Part shown: in pieces, positions 30,101-40,698 of the stretch
Position numbering within the stretch: the stretch's first letter is position 1
Layout of the letters: each line of letters begins with the position of its first letter
Assembly (NCBI RefSeq): GCF_037975245.1
Contig: NC_092564.1
Location: forward strand, 24,238,484 to 24,302,483
DNA: 64,000 nucleotides
Origin: Apostichopus japonicus
Lineage: Eukaryota > Echinodermata > Holothuroidea > Aspidochirotida > Stichopodidae
Direction of reading: 5' to 3'
Notes under the pieces: generated by a model
Seen by the model: the letters and a program-made list of their open reading frames with translations, nothing else
What the model was told of the DNA's origin: nothing
Databases searched by the model: none
Program-made: the position numbers and the translations under genes

Positions 30101-33100
30101 TAATGACAGTTATCACTTAACAATGACAGTTAATGATTCTAGAGTTTGTGTCTAATGTAGTACTGTACACATATCAGCTGAATAAAATTACAGTAGATTT
30201 GTCTTAGAATTAATGTCTTCTTTTTACATCAGGCTTGGCTTTCTTTTACTTGAATAAGTTTTGACAATAGAAATAACTGATCAATCATTTAACCTACATC
30301 GTGAACAAGTCTCGAGCCGATTGCAGAAAAATATCGCAACCTACTGAGCAAGTTCAATAAGCTGATTTTATTGTTGTTAAATATTAATGTTTGTGTCGTT
30401 TTTTCTTCTTATTCACCTTTATTTTTTTTCTTTTATATGCCAGTAATCTTAAAGTGAATGTTATATGTTATGCTAGCACGGCATAGTGAATAGAGTGAGT
30501 GGAAGAGGAAAGGTGTAAAATTGACTGGCCAATTGTAGAGCCTTCCTAATAATTGATCTGTTCCTGATTGCAGGCACTTCCAAACAACCCAAAGATAGCA
30601 TTAGAAGGTGGAGACTGTGTATACAAACCTCCCTTCAAGCTGCAAGGAAAGAAAGATTTGCTCCGTTTGTTGAATCGATACGACCAGCAGGGACTGGGCG
30701 GAATATTAATGGAGGACATCGTGGAGAGTCTTCCGAATGCTGAGAAATGTTTCAGGGTAAGCCACAATGGAAGCTTGCACTTGTACTTGGTTTGATACTT
30801 AACCATTCAAAGAATGCTCATTGCTTACTTCATGCAAAGTGTAAATTTGATAAGTATGATTGGAATTTAGTATTTGAAAGAAAATTTTGAATTTTAAATA
30901 TGTGGATGATATTTTAATGTGAGGATGAAGAAAGGGGGAGTGGCAGGGTCGGGGTGGAGGGGGGGGGGTTGGGCAGGGGTAAAGAGAGACAGAGATTAAG
31001 TAAGTTGTAACTGCCTGGAAAATTTTAATCTTTTCAATTCAAACTATCCTATGGAGGTCATAGGTCAGTGGTGGTATATCCCTATAGTTCACTTACTACA
31101 ACAGGTTTTGTTTTAACCACATGCAACATGCAACAGATACTGTAGAACAATAATCATATTGTGTAGTTCACTCAGGGGCGTAGCGAAGGGGTTTTTGTTG
31201 GGGGGGTGTGGAGAATTTGATTTGCCGACGGATCTGGAAGTGGTGACTGAAATGGGGGAGGGGTCTAAGGGGAGGGGGTGTCCCCCTCTCCTTTGGAAAA
31301 GTTTTAGGTTTGAAACGTCCTTAGATGCAATCTGGTGTATATTTGAAGTCAAATTTGATTTGCCGACGGATCTGGAATTGGTGACTGAAATGGGGGAGGG
31401 GTCTAAGGGTAGGGGGCTACCCCTCCTTTGGAAAATTTTTAGTTTTGAAACGTCCTTAGATGCAATTTGGTGCATATTTTAAGTCAAATTTGATTTGCCG
31501 ATGGATCTGGAAGTGGTGACTGAAATGGGGGAGGGGTCTAAGGGGAGGGGTCTAAGGGGAGGGGGTGTCCCCCTCTCCTTTGGAAAATTTTTAGTTTTGA
31601 AACGTCCTTAGATGCAATCTGGGGCATATTTTAAGTCAAATTTGATTTGCCGATGGATCTGGAAGTGGTGACTGAAATGGGGGAGGGGTCTAAGGGGAGG
31701 GGGTGTCCCCCTCTCCTTTGGAAAATTTTTAGTTTTGAAACGTCCTTAGATGCAATCTGGTGCATATTTTAAGTCAAATTTGATTTGCCGACGGATCTGG
31801 AAGTGGTGACTGAAATGGGGGAGGGGTCTAAGGGTAGGGGGCTACCCCTCCCGTTTGGAAAATTTTTAGTTTTGAAACGTCCTTAGATGCAATCTGGTGC
31901 ATATTTTAAGTCAAATTTGATTTGCCGATGGATCTGGAAGTGGTGACTGAAATGGGGGAGGGGTCTAAGGGTAGGGGGCTACCCCTCCCGTTTGGAAAAT
32001 TTTTAGTTTTGAAACGTCCTTAGATGCAATCTGGTGCATATTTTAAGTCAAATTTGGCATGGAAGAAGCTCCCGTTCTCCTTTTCTCTTTCAGCTTTCCT
32101 TCTTTCTTCCCCTTCCGCTCTCTTCACCTTTTCTTCTTTTGCCGACAGACCCAAAATTTGCCGACAGCGACCAAATTATTGGGGGGGTGTGACACCCCCC
32201 CACACCCCCCCGCTCGCTACGCCCCTGAGTTCACTTTTCTTTCTTTAAAAATGATTATTGAGGTTATGAAGCTATGTCATCATTTATTGTGTACAATGGT
32301 CAAAGACAAATTTGCAAAGTCAGAAATACTTGGCCTTGCTACTTTCATTAATGGCTTGGTGATTACTAAGTATTGGTATGTGGCAATGTTAAGTCACCAT
32401 GGTGATAGAAATAGAGCTGAATAGCAAAAAAATGGCCACAATGCCCAATGTTGTAAATAAGCCAACTTTCTAGGCTTTACCCAAGTGAAAATTTAATAGG
32501 ACTTTCCTTCTTTACGTTTATGTTCATAAAATGTAAAGTTTCTAATTGGGTCTCCCTTTTGTGCATAATACTGAGCTTCAATGAATTTCCATTTTACTCC
32601 TTTATTTTAGATTCTGGGAAGCCGGGTCATCGTGGTTACCAGGTGCAATGATAAGAAGAAAGTAGTGTACTACAATGACAAAGCTTTCCTATTACAAGTC
32701 AACGAAGGTACACAGTTATTCTTTCTTGCCATTTATCTGTTCAATGAATTAGTTCATGTCTGATTTAACATTCTGAAGGCAGTTTTTCGGCATACACTTT
32801 GCACAATTTATCCATTGTCCGCTTTATGATCTGTTCAAGGATTTAGAAGTTTGAATTTATTGACAGTAAGCTGATGAATTCAGTACTGTATGTTACTTTA
32901 CTGTGAAGCAATATTTGAAGCAATTTCCACCAAACTTCAGTGACACATACTGTGATGTGTAAGTAATATCATGGCAATTTTCTTTAGGATGAACGACAAA
33001 AATGTTTTGCTCCAGAATGATTTTATTCTGTACTTTCTTCATTTCAGATTCTGTAATTTCTTTCATCCCTAGAACACTCAAATTAAAAAAATTCCTGTTT

Positions 33101-36100
33101 TTAATTCCTTTAAGTTTCTTTATCTCAGATTAAAGACACATTCATGATTTTTGTCACTTACTTTAGCCTTGTTTTCTATTCTAGAATTTAGAGAATTATG
33201 GAACAGCACAGCCGTTGATTCAATAGACGAAGGGAAGATAGAAGAATATCTGAAAAAGCAGGGCATCTCGTCGATGCAGGACTTTGGCATGAAGAAATTT
33301 GTAAGTTTTCTTCTTCTTTTAAGTAGGTTAAAGTTTTTCTCCTTCACTCGCAACCTCTAGATTTGGTCTTCAAACATTGTTAGGTCTACCATTTTTGGTT
33401 TCGATGATAATCGTAACCTATGCAGTCATGCAGGCAGATTGCGTGTGTGGGCGTGTGTGTGCGTGTGTGACGCCCTGCTTGTAAACACGATATCTCAAGA
33501 AGGGAAGCTCGGAGCAATGTAATTTTTGGTGAGTATGTGTACCACATTGGGCAGAAGAACCCTAGTGTTTTTAGAGGTCAAAGGTCATTTGGGGTCACCA
33601 GTGGTCAAATTGTGAAAACATTGTTAACACTATATCTAAAGAGGGGAGCTTGGACTATTCTCATACTTGGTATGTAGTTGTGACACGTCGAGTTTAAGAT
33701 CCCTGTCGTTTTTAGTGGAGATGAAATGTTTTTTGGGGTCACTAGGGGCGAAATTGTGAAAACCTTGTAAACACAATGTCTCAAGAAGGTAACCTTGCAT
33801 CAGTCTTATATCTAGTATGTGGTTGTGACAAGTTGAATTCGATATCCCTATTGTTTTTTGGGGAGGTCAAAGGTCATTTGGGGTCACCAGGAGTCAAATT
33901 GTGAAAACCTTGTAAACACGAAAGCTCAAGAAGGGAAGCTTGGGCCAATCTGATATTTAGTATGTCGTTGTATTAAGTTAAGTTCAAGAAGCCTATTGTT
34001 TTTTGTGGAAGTTAAAGGTTATTTGGCGTCATGTTTTATAATTTACTGTATCTCCCACTGTCCAGCCTATTAGATAACATGTGCGTTAGGCCTCATAAGT
34101 GTTAATCCGAATTCAGACGTCATGAACAAATTGCCTATACCTATACTGTGCTGCTGCATATGTTGTTGCATTACAAAGGTATGATGTTTGTACATACGAC
34201 GTTGCTATTGGTATGAAATATACCAATGTGAATCATGTGAATCCTTGTCAAGATTCAGTGCCACATAAAACCTTCAGGTTTGGATCCAGTTTGTTGGGGA
34301 AATGACCAAACACCGTTTACGAAACTTAGCTGTCAATTGGCCTAGTTAGAGTTTTATCACTGACCAATCTCATTGCGAATTAACTGTGTAAAATGGTTCG
34401 CTAGCCACACGTGCATTATGTACTTGAAGTTTTCATGTGCGGAGATTGTTCACAAACTTCATGGAGCATATAAACAAACAGGGAAAGCATCATTTTAAAT
34501 CTAAAATAACAATTTATTACAGGAAACGGTTTAAGCTTACGAATTAAGTAACATGTTTCAAAGGCATTCGTACATATGTAGGGTTCAAATATTAATTTCT
34601 CAACCAATTAAAAAAGTGATTAAACATCGATATCACCACGGCTTGGTTATGCGGAGGCATTCCCCACAGAGTAGAGTATTTAGTACTAGTCGCCCCGGTT
34701 TAGACTACTAACAATAAACTGTGGTCATCCTCATCTGAGTCGGGTACAATTGGGTTCGTTAACACAAAAATGTGAAGGAAAAATGTTTTGTGTCAGAATA
34801 CCAATATACTTAAGTTGGCCAAACAGCCTAAATTATTTCTTCAGGCATATCCTACATGCTGTCAGTCGTATTTTGCAAAAAAAACAACAATTTAAGGAGT
34901 TTTGAGACAAGTTTGCTGTTATTGCTGATAGTTTATTGGCAAAGATTTTCACTCAACCCAATTGCAAGTGGAAGGTAGATGCTCTTTCAACCCTTATATT
35001 TTCATTGCGTAATAGATCGCTTTGATTTAGTTAGTGTAATGGAGTAACAGCGATTATTTTTCACGCACCAATCTGCAGCTAAAAGACAAGGTAGATAATT
35101 TGGGAAATGTTCAAAGTCGCACTAATTGAGTAGTGTTCAAAGTAGCAGTGAGGTACTGTTGTCTTAGGACTCGTGCACACCTACAGTAGCTACTGTATAG
35201 TATATGCCTAGTACTAGAGGAGCCCTAATGTAACAGAAGCCAAGCTATCTTCGTAGGTATTTTTGCAGATGATTTTGCAGTAGGCATAGATGCTTATTTA
35301 TGATTCTGTGACATGTTTTAATTTGTTCATCACTTACTTTTGGTGACAAAAAATTTAAATTTCATACTGCACAGAAACATAATTTTCCAACATAGCACAA
35401 TGTATCTGCCTAAGTGCCTAACCTTTGTTCATAGAAAGTATTGATGCTGTAGATCTGTACTATGGAGACTTGAACAGCGATCATAGTGGCGAGTGAATTT
35501 TGTGTTTTGGCGAGTAGAGTTTTAGTCACGGTCGCCAAATAGCGAGTACTTTTAAAATATGTTTCGAGGCCTGACAACCAGTAAAGCATGATTTATCAGG
35601 GTAGAAATCATGGATACTTTCCATACATGGTATATGGATTTGCCATATTGAATACAGGAATCCTGTTGCTAATGAGGTCAAATATCATGTCAGGTCACTA
35701 GAGGTCAAACTCTGAAAACCATTTCACATGATATCTAACGATGGAAATCGTTGATACTTCTCATACTTGGTGTGTGGGTGCACCATATTGAGTAAAATAC
35801 CCCTATTGTTTTTGGTGGAGGTGTGAATTGCCACGCACAGTAGTCGGACCTGGTGTTATCAAGCCATAGGGTAATTGACTGTACATCAAAATAGTGGTTT
35901 GGGCCATTTATATTGTTACAGCTATTTCTGGTTAACAATCAGAAGTCTAGTGCAATGAAGCCATCGAAACCTCATTGCATTTCGCATTCTGGTTTCAAAT
36001 GTCACCCAGCTGTAAATTGTCACTGCCATATTTCTTATGAATTCATAATTCATAGTAACCAAATAATAATTCATAGCAACAAATACGTAATTCAAAAATG

Positions 36101-36478
36101 AATTAATAATTCTATCAAATGCCAATTGTTTTAATATATGTCACTAATGGGCTTCTCTGCATTCAAACTTTGGGTTAGCATGGACTTGTATAATGGTCAT
36201 AATTGAAAGGTACACAAGAAAGTGCTACCTTCCAGCTACAGTAAGTGTCACCGTATTACTGTAGATGGCATTTTGGTGATTATTTCGGTCAGTGTCAGTG
36301 GTTGCTGAAGGCAGTAGTTCTTTATGGTGCTCACTTCCATTGTATTTTACAGCAAAAGCAGAAAAAGAAACAACCTAAGAGCAGACCTCGGAAATTTAAG
36401 AAACTCAACGACCACATGGGAGACGTCCTCAGAGACTACACAGAGGACGATGTGAAGAAGCAAGCAGCTAAGAAGTGA
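27172..36478 (+). CDS. GTF2E2: Transcription initiation factor IIE subunit beta (7 exons)
   Basis: Exons: 27172-27304, 28757-28851, 29313-29420, 30574-30756, 32611-32707, 33185-33300, 36353-36478 (stop TGA). Phases agree throughout and give 285 residues; the human protein has 291. TFIIE beta joins TFIIE alpha in the RNA polymerase II pre-initiation complex, recruits TFIIH and helps open the promoter. Recognisable blocks are [17 protein letters not shown] with PVVEKKKPV at the start, [23 protein letters not shown] and LDETNQTDI (first winged helix), [39 protein letters not shown] (second winged helix), then [19 protein letters not shown] and a basic tail [16 protein letters not shown]. The serine-rich N-terminal stretch of the human protein is shorter here. 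Introns 4 and 6 are swollen by repeats. The ATG at 27172 is chosen because MDP...[11 protein letters not shown] matches the family start. Confidence 0.96.
28436..28515. repeat. Short tandem repeat in GTF2E2 intron 1
   Basis: Three imperfect units of TCAGCCATTTACTGTAA and TTTTGGAGGAA occur, period about 28-40 bases. Confidence 0.7.
31173..32227. mobile_element. hAT-like non-autonomous element with internal tandem array
   Basis: This 1055-bp element in GTF2E2 intron 4 begins CAGGGGCGTAGCGA and ends TCGCTACGCCCCTG, a perfect 14-bp terminal inverted repeat. It is flanked by identical 8-mers AGTTCACT (31165-31172 and 32228-32235), the hAT target-duplication size. Most of the interior is a tandem array (see next entry). 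The right end carries C/G homopolymer hairpins (GGGGGGGTGTGACACCCCCCC). Frames run open through the array on both strands because the unit has few stops, but they resemble no protein. No transposase is visible. Confidence 0.9.
31215..32056. repeat. Six-copy ~137-bp tandem array inside the hAT-like element
   Basis: The landmark TTTGCCGA starts at 31221, 31359, 31494, 31646, 31784 and 31921, giving spacings of 138, 135, 152, 138 and 137. The 152 step is a local duplication of GGTCTAAGGGGAGGG within unit 3. Each unit runs GATTTGCCGA, GGATCTGGAAGTGGTGACTG, GGGGGAGGGGTCTAAGG, GTGTCCCCCTC, then TTTGAAACGTCCTTAGATGC. Related single units occur at 48309-48839 and about 54196-54217. Confidence 0.95.
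33575..33587 (+). promoter_or_regulatory. Perfect DR1 (AGGTCA-A-AGGTCA) sequence within a repeat
   Basis: Two AGGTCA half sites are separated by one base, the consensus for RXR/HNF4/PPAR-type nuclear receptors. A second perfect copy lies at 33864-33876. They belong to the repeat unit, so any regulatory role is only a possibility. Confidence 0.3.
33864..33876 (+). promoter_or_regulatory. Second perfect DR1 sequence within the same repeat copy
   Basis: AGGTCA-A-AGGTCA is identical to the site at 33575 and sits at the same place in the next-but-one repeat unit. Function is unknown. Confidence 0.3.
35580..35995 (+). repeat. AGGTCA-rich repeat family, copy 2 (tail part)
   Basis: It contains units with AATGAGGTCAAATATCATG, CACTAGAGGTCAAACTCTG and TATTGTTTTTGGTGGAGG. 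It ends with GCTATTTCTGGTTAACAATC, AGAAGTCTAGTGCAATGAA and GCATTCTGGTTT, which matches the tail at 38860-38940. It may be the 3' part of copy 1, separated by about 1.5 kb. Confidence 0.8.
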
Positions 36479-37145
36479 GCTAGACTTCCAAACCATGACG
36501 GTATTCTGCAATGTGATAGTTGCTCATAGAAATGACCAGGTAGCTCAGCAGATATCACCGACAAATGGACGGACTGACGGATGGACGGACGGAGGGTTAC
36601 AGTCATTTATAAGTAAACGATGTAGATGAAAGTACAATGTCATGCTGGACGTGATAAAACTTTCAGGAGCGGACAACGTTGATGGAGACAGAACCCAGTT
36701 GAGGCTGGAATAATTTTGTTCTGTGGGAGGAAGATGCAACATGCTGAATGTAACATCAGATGTTGCGACGTGAGATACTGGAGATGCGATGACGGAACGT
36801 AAGATGCGACATGATGATCCTTATAGTAAGAAAAGACATCATGACAATGCTGTAGTGTAATACATCAATGTGATCACAACAAAGAATCATTGGAGGTTTC
36901 TTGGTTTAATCATTTGAAAATATTTTAGGCATATGACTACTATTTAACATCTTTTACACTTTGTTATCTTCTAAAAACATATTTCAGTTTTTTACCTCTT
37001 ATGATATTTGATGGAAAAATCCAGGGACCTTCTGCTGCCAAAACTTTTCTCTACCACTAGACCATTATGTGGGAGATGGCTTTTGCTTGCTTTTCAAATA
37101 TTTAAAGATCAAGTTGTTGGACTTAGTGTTTTTATAAAACATTTT
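36479..37145 (+). other. GTF2E2 3' flank / likely 3' UTR
   Basis: No coding exon is seen. A GGAC-rich short repeat (GACGGACTGACGGATGGACGGACGG) lies at about 36568-36595. The first AATAAA downstream of the stop is at 37352-37357, beyond this stretch. Confidence 0.45.
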
Positions 37146-37260
37146 CTCCACTGATCCTTGTCAGGGAGAGGGTAGCTAGTCAGGGGGGAGGGGTGCCGGC
37201 GAATTCCCTTGGCCGCTTGGGAACCTTGTCAGGGGGAGGGGTGCCGACGAAGTCCTTTTC
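37146..37260. repeat. Direct duplication of a G-rich segment
   Basis: GTCAGGGGGGAGGGGTGCCG and GTCAGGGGGAGGGGTGCCGA, each followed by a CGAANTCC-like stretch, form two copies about 50-55 bases apart. Confidence 0.7.
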
Positions 37261-37276
37261 CAGCGATCACCCACCT

Positions 37277-37336
37277 GGACTTGAACCGAGCCGATCAGAA
37301 ATGTCTTATCGTACATTGGTACTACCGATTACACCA
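37277..37336 (-). repeat. tRNA-like (pol III promoter) remnant
   Basis: On the minus strand, A-box-like TGGTGTAATCGG (37325-37336) is followed by B-box-like GGTTCAAGTCC (37277-37287) at tRNA-like spacing. Acceptor stem pairing is absent, so it is a tRNA-derived repeat rather than a tRNA gene. Confidence 0.5.
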
Positions 37337-37399
37337 TTTTAGTTCCCAATGAATAAACTTTGTTTCTTATCTTTATACTTCCACGTCCTCCAAAGAACA

Positions 37400-38020
37400 G
37401 AAAATTAAAAGGCTCTGGCTGGACTTGAATCATTGTGATGCATTCTCTGGGAATTGAACCCTAGACAAGGAGTTTGTCTTGCTCGTCAGGTACAGAGCAC
37501 TACTACTGTGCCACTGTAACAGTTGAGAAATAATGCTCGTTTCTAATATTTAAGGTTCATAATGGAAGGAAAGATGTATAAGAATAGAAAAAGGAAAACT
37601 GCCTTCACTGGGGTTTGAACCCTAGACATTGAGTTTGTCTTGCTTGTCAGGTACAGAGCACTACCACTGTAACTGTTGAGAACTAATGCTCGTTTCTAAT
37701 ATTTAAGGTTCATAATGGAAGGAAAGATGTATAAGAATAGAAAAAGGAAAACTGCCTTCACTGGGGTTTGAACCCTAGACATGGAGTTTGTCTTGAGAAT
37801 TAACCACTCTGCCACTGTAACTGTTGAGAAATAATGCTTGTTTCTAATATTTAAGGTTTGTAATGGAAGGAATGAGGTATAAGAATAGAAAAAGGAAAAC
37901 TGCCTTCACTGGGGTTTGAACCCTAGACATTGAGTTTGTCTTGCTCTGCAGGTACAATCACTAACCACTGCGCCACTGTCACTGTTAAGAAATAATGCTC
38001 GTTTCTAATATTTGAACCTA
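37400..38020 (-). repeat. Four-copy ~150-bp array of tRNA-like modules
   Basis: The block TTTGAACCCTAGACAT and relatives recurs at about 37449, 37610, 37763 and 37911 (spacings 161, 153, 148). On the minus strand each unit shows a B-box-like GGTTCAAACCC. The best unit also has an A-box-like TGGCGCAGTGGTTAGTG (about 37960-37980). Between them lie GTTTCTAATATTTAAGG and AAGAATAGAAAAAGGAAAAC. This looks like a tRNA-derived SINE multiplied head to tail; one unit has lost part of the A-box side. Confidence 0.8.
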
Positions 38021-38242
38021 ACAATGTAAGTAGACTTAAAAAAAAATATATACGAAAAAAAAGCCAGTTGGCTTTGTGATTCCTTGCCATATACTTTGCT
38101 CAATATTTCAAATAAGTGAGGCAATTTTTCCAAGCGAAAAAGTAGTGAGAGTATTGGAACCTCTGGATAACAATTGTGAGGAGAACCAGGAAAGACTTCA
38201 TCACACCAGGAGTTTCTCAGGACAAGAATGTTATTGATGCTG

Positions 38243-38940
38243 CTTTTTGGTTTCGATGATAATGGTAACCTTTGTAGTCATACAGGCAGATGAGAGAGTG
38301 TGTGTGAAGCATTGCTTGTAAACAGGATATCTCAAGAAGTGAAAATTGGACCAATTTCATATTTGGTGTGTAGGAATACCACATTGAGTAGAAGAACCAT
38401 ATTGTTTTCTGGGAGGTCAAACATCATATGGGGCCACCAGAGGTCAAATTGTGAAAACATGTAAACAAGATATCTCATGAAGGAAAGCTTGGGATAATCT
38501 CATATTTAGTACCTAGTTGTGACACGTTGAGTTCGAGATCCTTATCATTTTTGGTGGAGATCAAAGGTCTTTTGGCATTACCAGGGGTCAAATTGTGGAA
38601 ATCTTGTTATACTTGGCATGTGCATGAATCATATTGAGAAGAAGTTTATAGTTTAACGTGGAGGTTAAAGGTCATCTGAGGTCACCAGATGTCAAACACT
38701 GAAAACCTTGTAAACACTATATCTCAAGTTAGGAAGCATGGAGATTTTTTAAAAGTGGCATTCGGGTGCGTTATATTGAATAGAAAAACTAAATTGCTTT
38801 TGGTAGTGGTCAAAGGTCATCTGGGTCACCAGCAGTCTGGAAACCATTTAATCATGATAGCTGTTTCTGGTGAATAAGCAGAAGTCTATTGCAATGAATT
38901 AATCGAAACTTCAATGCATTTTTGCATTCTGGTTTGTTAC
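38243..38940 (+). repeat. AGGTCA-rich repeat family, copy 3
   Basis: It has the same head (TTTTTGGTTTCGATGATAAT) as 33392 and the same tail (CAGAAGTCTATTGCAATGAA, GCATTCTGGTTT) as 35995, so it may be a near full-length copy of about 700 bases. DR1-like sites here are diverged (GGTTAAAGGTCA, TGGTCAAAGGTCA). Confidence 0.9.
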
Positions 38941-40698
38941 TTTCTCGTAAGATCACAATGATATATATTTCTTCCGGATTCACAGCGATTTGGGAGAGAA
39001 GAGATTAAACTATGTTCAAAAGTTTGCATAAGTAGTACCTGGTGGAACCAGCACAGCTATTATAGGATACCTGGAGGTAATATGCCATTTGTTGTGTGTG
39101 TCAATAATTCATCTTGTGACTCAAAATCTGATTTAAAAGGTAGGCCTGTTTTTGTTCATAAACTTGATAAGATCTTGTTCACTGTCACATGGAAATGTGA
39201 TGTTTAATATGCTTTTTTAGGCAATTTTTGTTTTTTTGTATTTTATGTACAGAAGGAATTATTATTTGCAAGGAGCAGCATAAAATGCATGAAAAGGATG
39301 TATCATTTGTGTTGCTTGTTTCATCTTAATTTTTTTTTTAAAATTTGTATGCTCAGTTGTAATGTATTGTTTATCAGGTGATTTTTGTTCAGAAAACAAA
39401 TGTGTACTAAATGAATTTTCGAGGTCTTAGCCAAGGTAGACATAAGTCATTCAGTTCTCAGTATTTTAGCAGTAAAGAGAGAATGGGTTCAGTTCTAAAG
39501 ATCAAGCTAGACCACTTTTTTTCTCTGTGATCCTGTGGAAATAATAAATGTTGTAACCGGGGTAACAGAATTTATGACTTCTAACGAGTGTTCCTAATGA
39601 GATGGTTCTCTACATAGTAGTCATTCTATTACTGAAGTCACTGGAACAATAAAGCATTCTGTTATCCCACACTTATTACTTACAAGTAAATGCTGCATGG
39701 AATCTGAGATTCTTTCCTAATTTTCAAATATTTTGGGACTTAAACAATTCTTGCAGGAACAATCCAGAAGATTTTAGACATCCAGAAGATATAGACATAA
39801 ATATGAAAGACAAAACATGTAAGATCAGAGATGGAAATGCAAATCTTTATTGCAATATCAATACCATGTAAAAACAAGGTATATTGGCAAAACTAATTCC
39901 AAATACCTTGCAAAGCAAAACCAGGCACATGGTTAACCTTGTGCTATACCTTATGCTTATAACCTTCAATATCAAAATCAGGAATTTGGTAAAGTTTGCT
40001 TAAAACTAATTCAAAATCTATTTTTGTTTATATAGAAAGGACAAACTACATCTAGTTTTATAATTTACAAACAGTACCAAAGTTAGTCTGTGTTGTATAA
40101 GAGCATGTGGGAAGCTTTTCAAAAAAGCTAACAAGAGTCAATGTATAACACTCTCAGCTCAATGTACACTAATGGGAATCCCCCCCCCCCCCACAGAGCA
40201 GGGCAATCTTGAATGTATACGTGTATAACATACTTCTTCAAGAACTTCCTCTCAATATAAAACATACCACTTGACCAGATATGAGATTGGGAAATGTACC
40301 ATAGCTCGGTCTTTGTTGTACCAAATATTGTCATGCCGAGAAGAAAAGAAATGGTTTATTATAATCTTCATTGTTCCTGGGCTATTTAACCACTTAAAAC
40401 ATATGTACCATTTATTAGCTTAATCATTGTCAACTAATTTTAAGTATCAGTTCCTTTACACATTGAAGACTTGTCTTGCAGACGTTACAGTCAATACTGT
40501 TCTTTAAGAAAATGTCAAGTTCTTGTTTCTATACAGCTGGGTGGGTGTCTCTCAGCCGTGAAACACCATGCTACCATCTGGCTCAGATGAAATCAAATCT
40601 AGCAGTAATTTGCCCATGGAGGGGTCACAGGAATCCAAAAGACCTCTTTAAGACCAAAAGTAACTGAACTCTGATAGCTGCTGTCCATTCCATTGTTG
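38941..40698. other. Convergent intergenic region and TXNL1 3' UTR
   Basis: No coding exon is seen. TTTATT at 40411-40416 (AATAAA on -) lies 283 bases past the TXNL1 stop; further copies are at 40355-40360 and 39846-39851. A C12-type run sits at about 40182-40193. On + an AATAAA lies near 39648. Confidence 0.45.

Larger units (their letters stand above)
33392..34035 (+). repeat. Interspersed repeat family rich in AGGTCA, copy 1 (GTF2E2 intron 6)
   Basis: It starts TTTTTGGTTTCGATGATAAT, passes a TG-rich stretch, then shows about four diverged units of around 140 bases. Each unit has TTGTAAACACGATATCTCAAGAAG, a TATTTGGTATGT-like step, and GAGGTCAAAGGTCATTTGGG followed by GTCACCAGNGGTCAAATTGTG. 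The same head and units recur at 38243-38940, and the tail at 35580-35995. Confidence 0.9.

Noticed and set aside
31113-31482. Open frames of over 100 residues on both strands
   Set aside because: They are repeats of the 137-bp unit inside a transposable element, open on both strands at once, with no protein family features.
37277-37336. Functional tRNA gene
   Set aside because: No acceptor-stem pairing; it looks like a tRNA-derived repeat remnant.
37400-38020. CRISPR-like array because of regular spacing
   Set aside because: This is animal nuclear DNA, and units are about 150 bases with homologous spacers, which is a tandem repeat, not a CRISPR.
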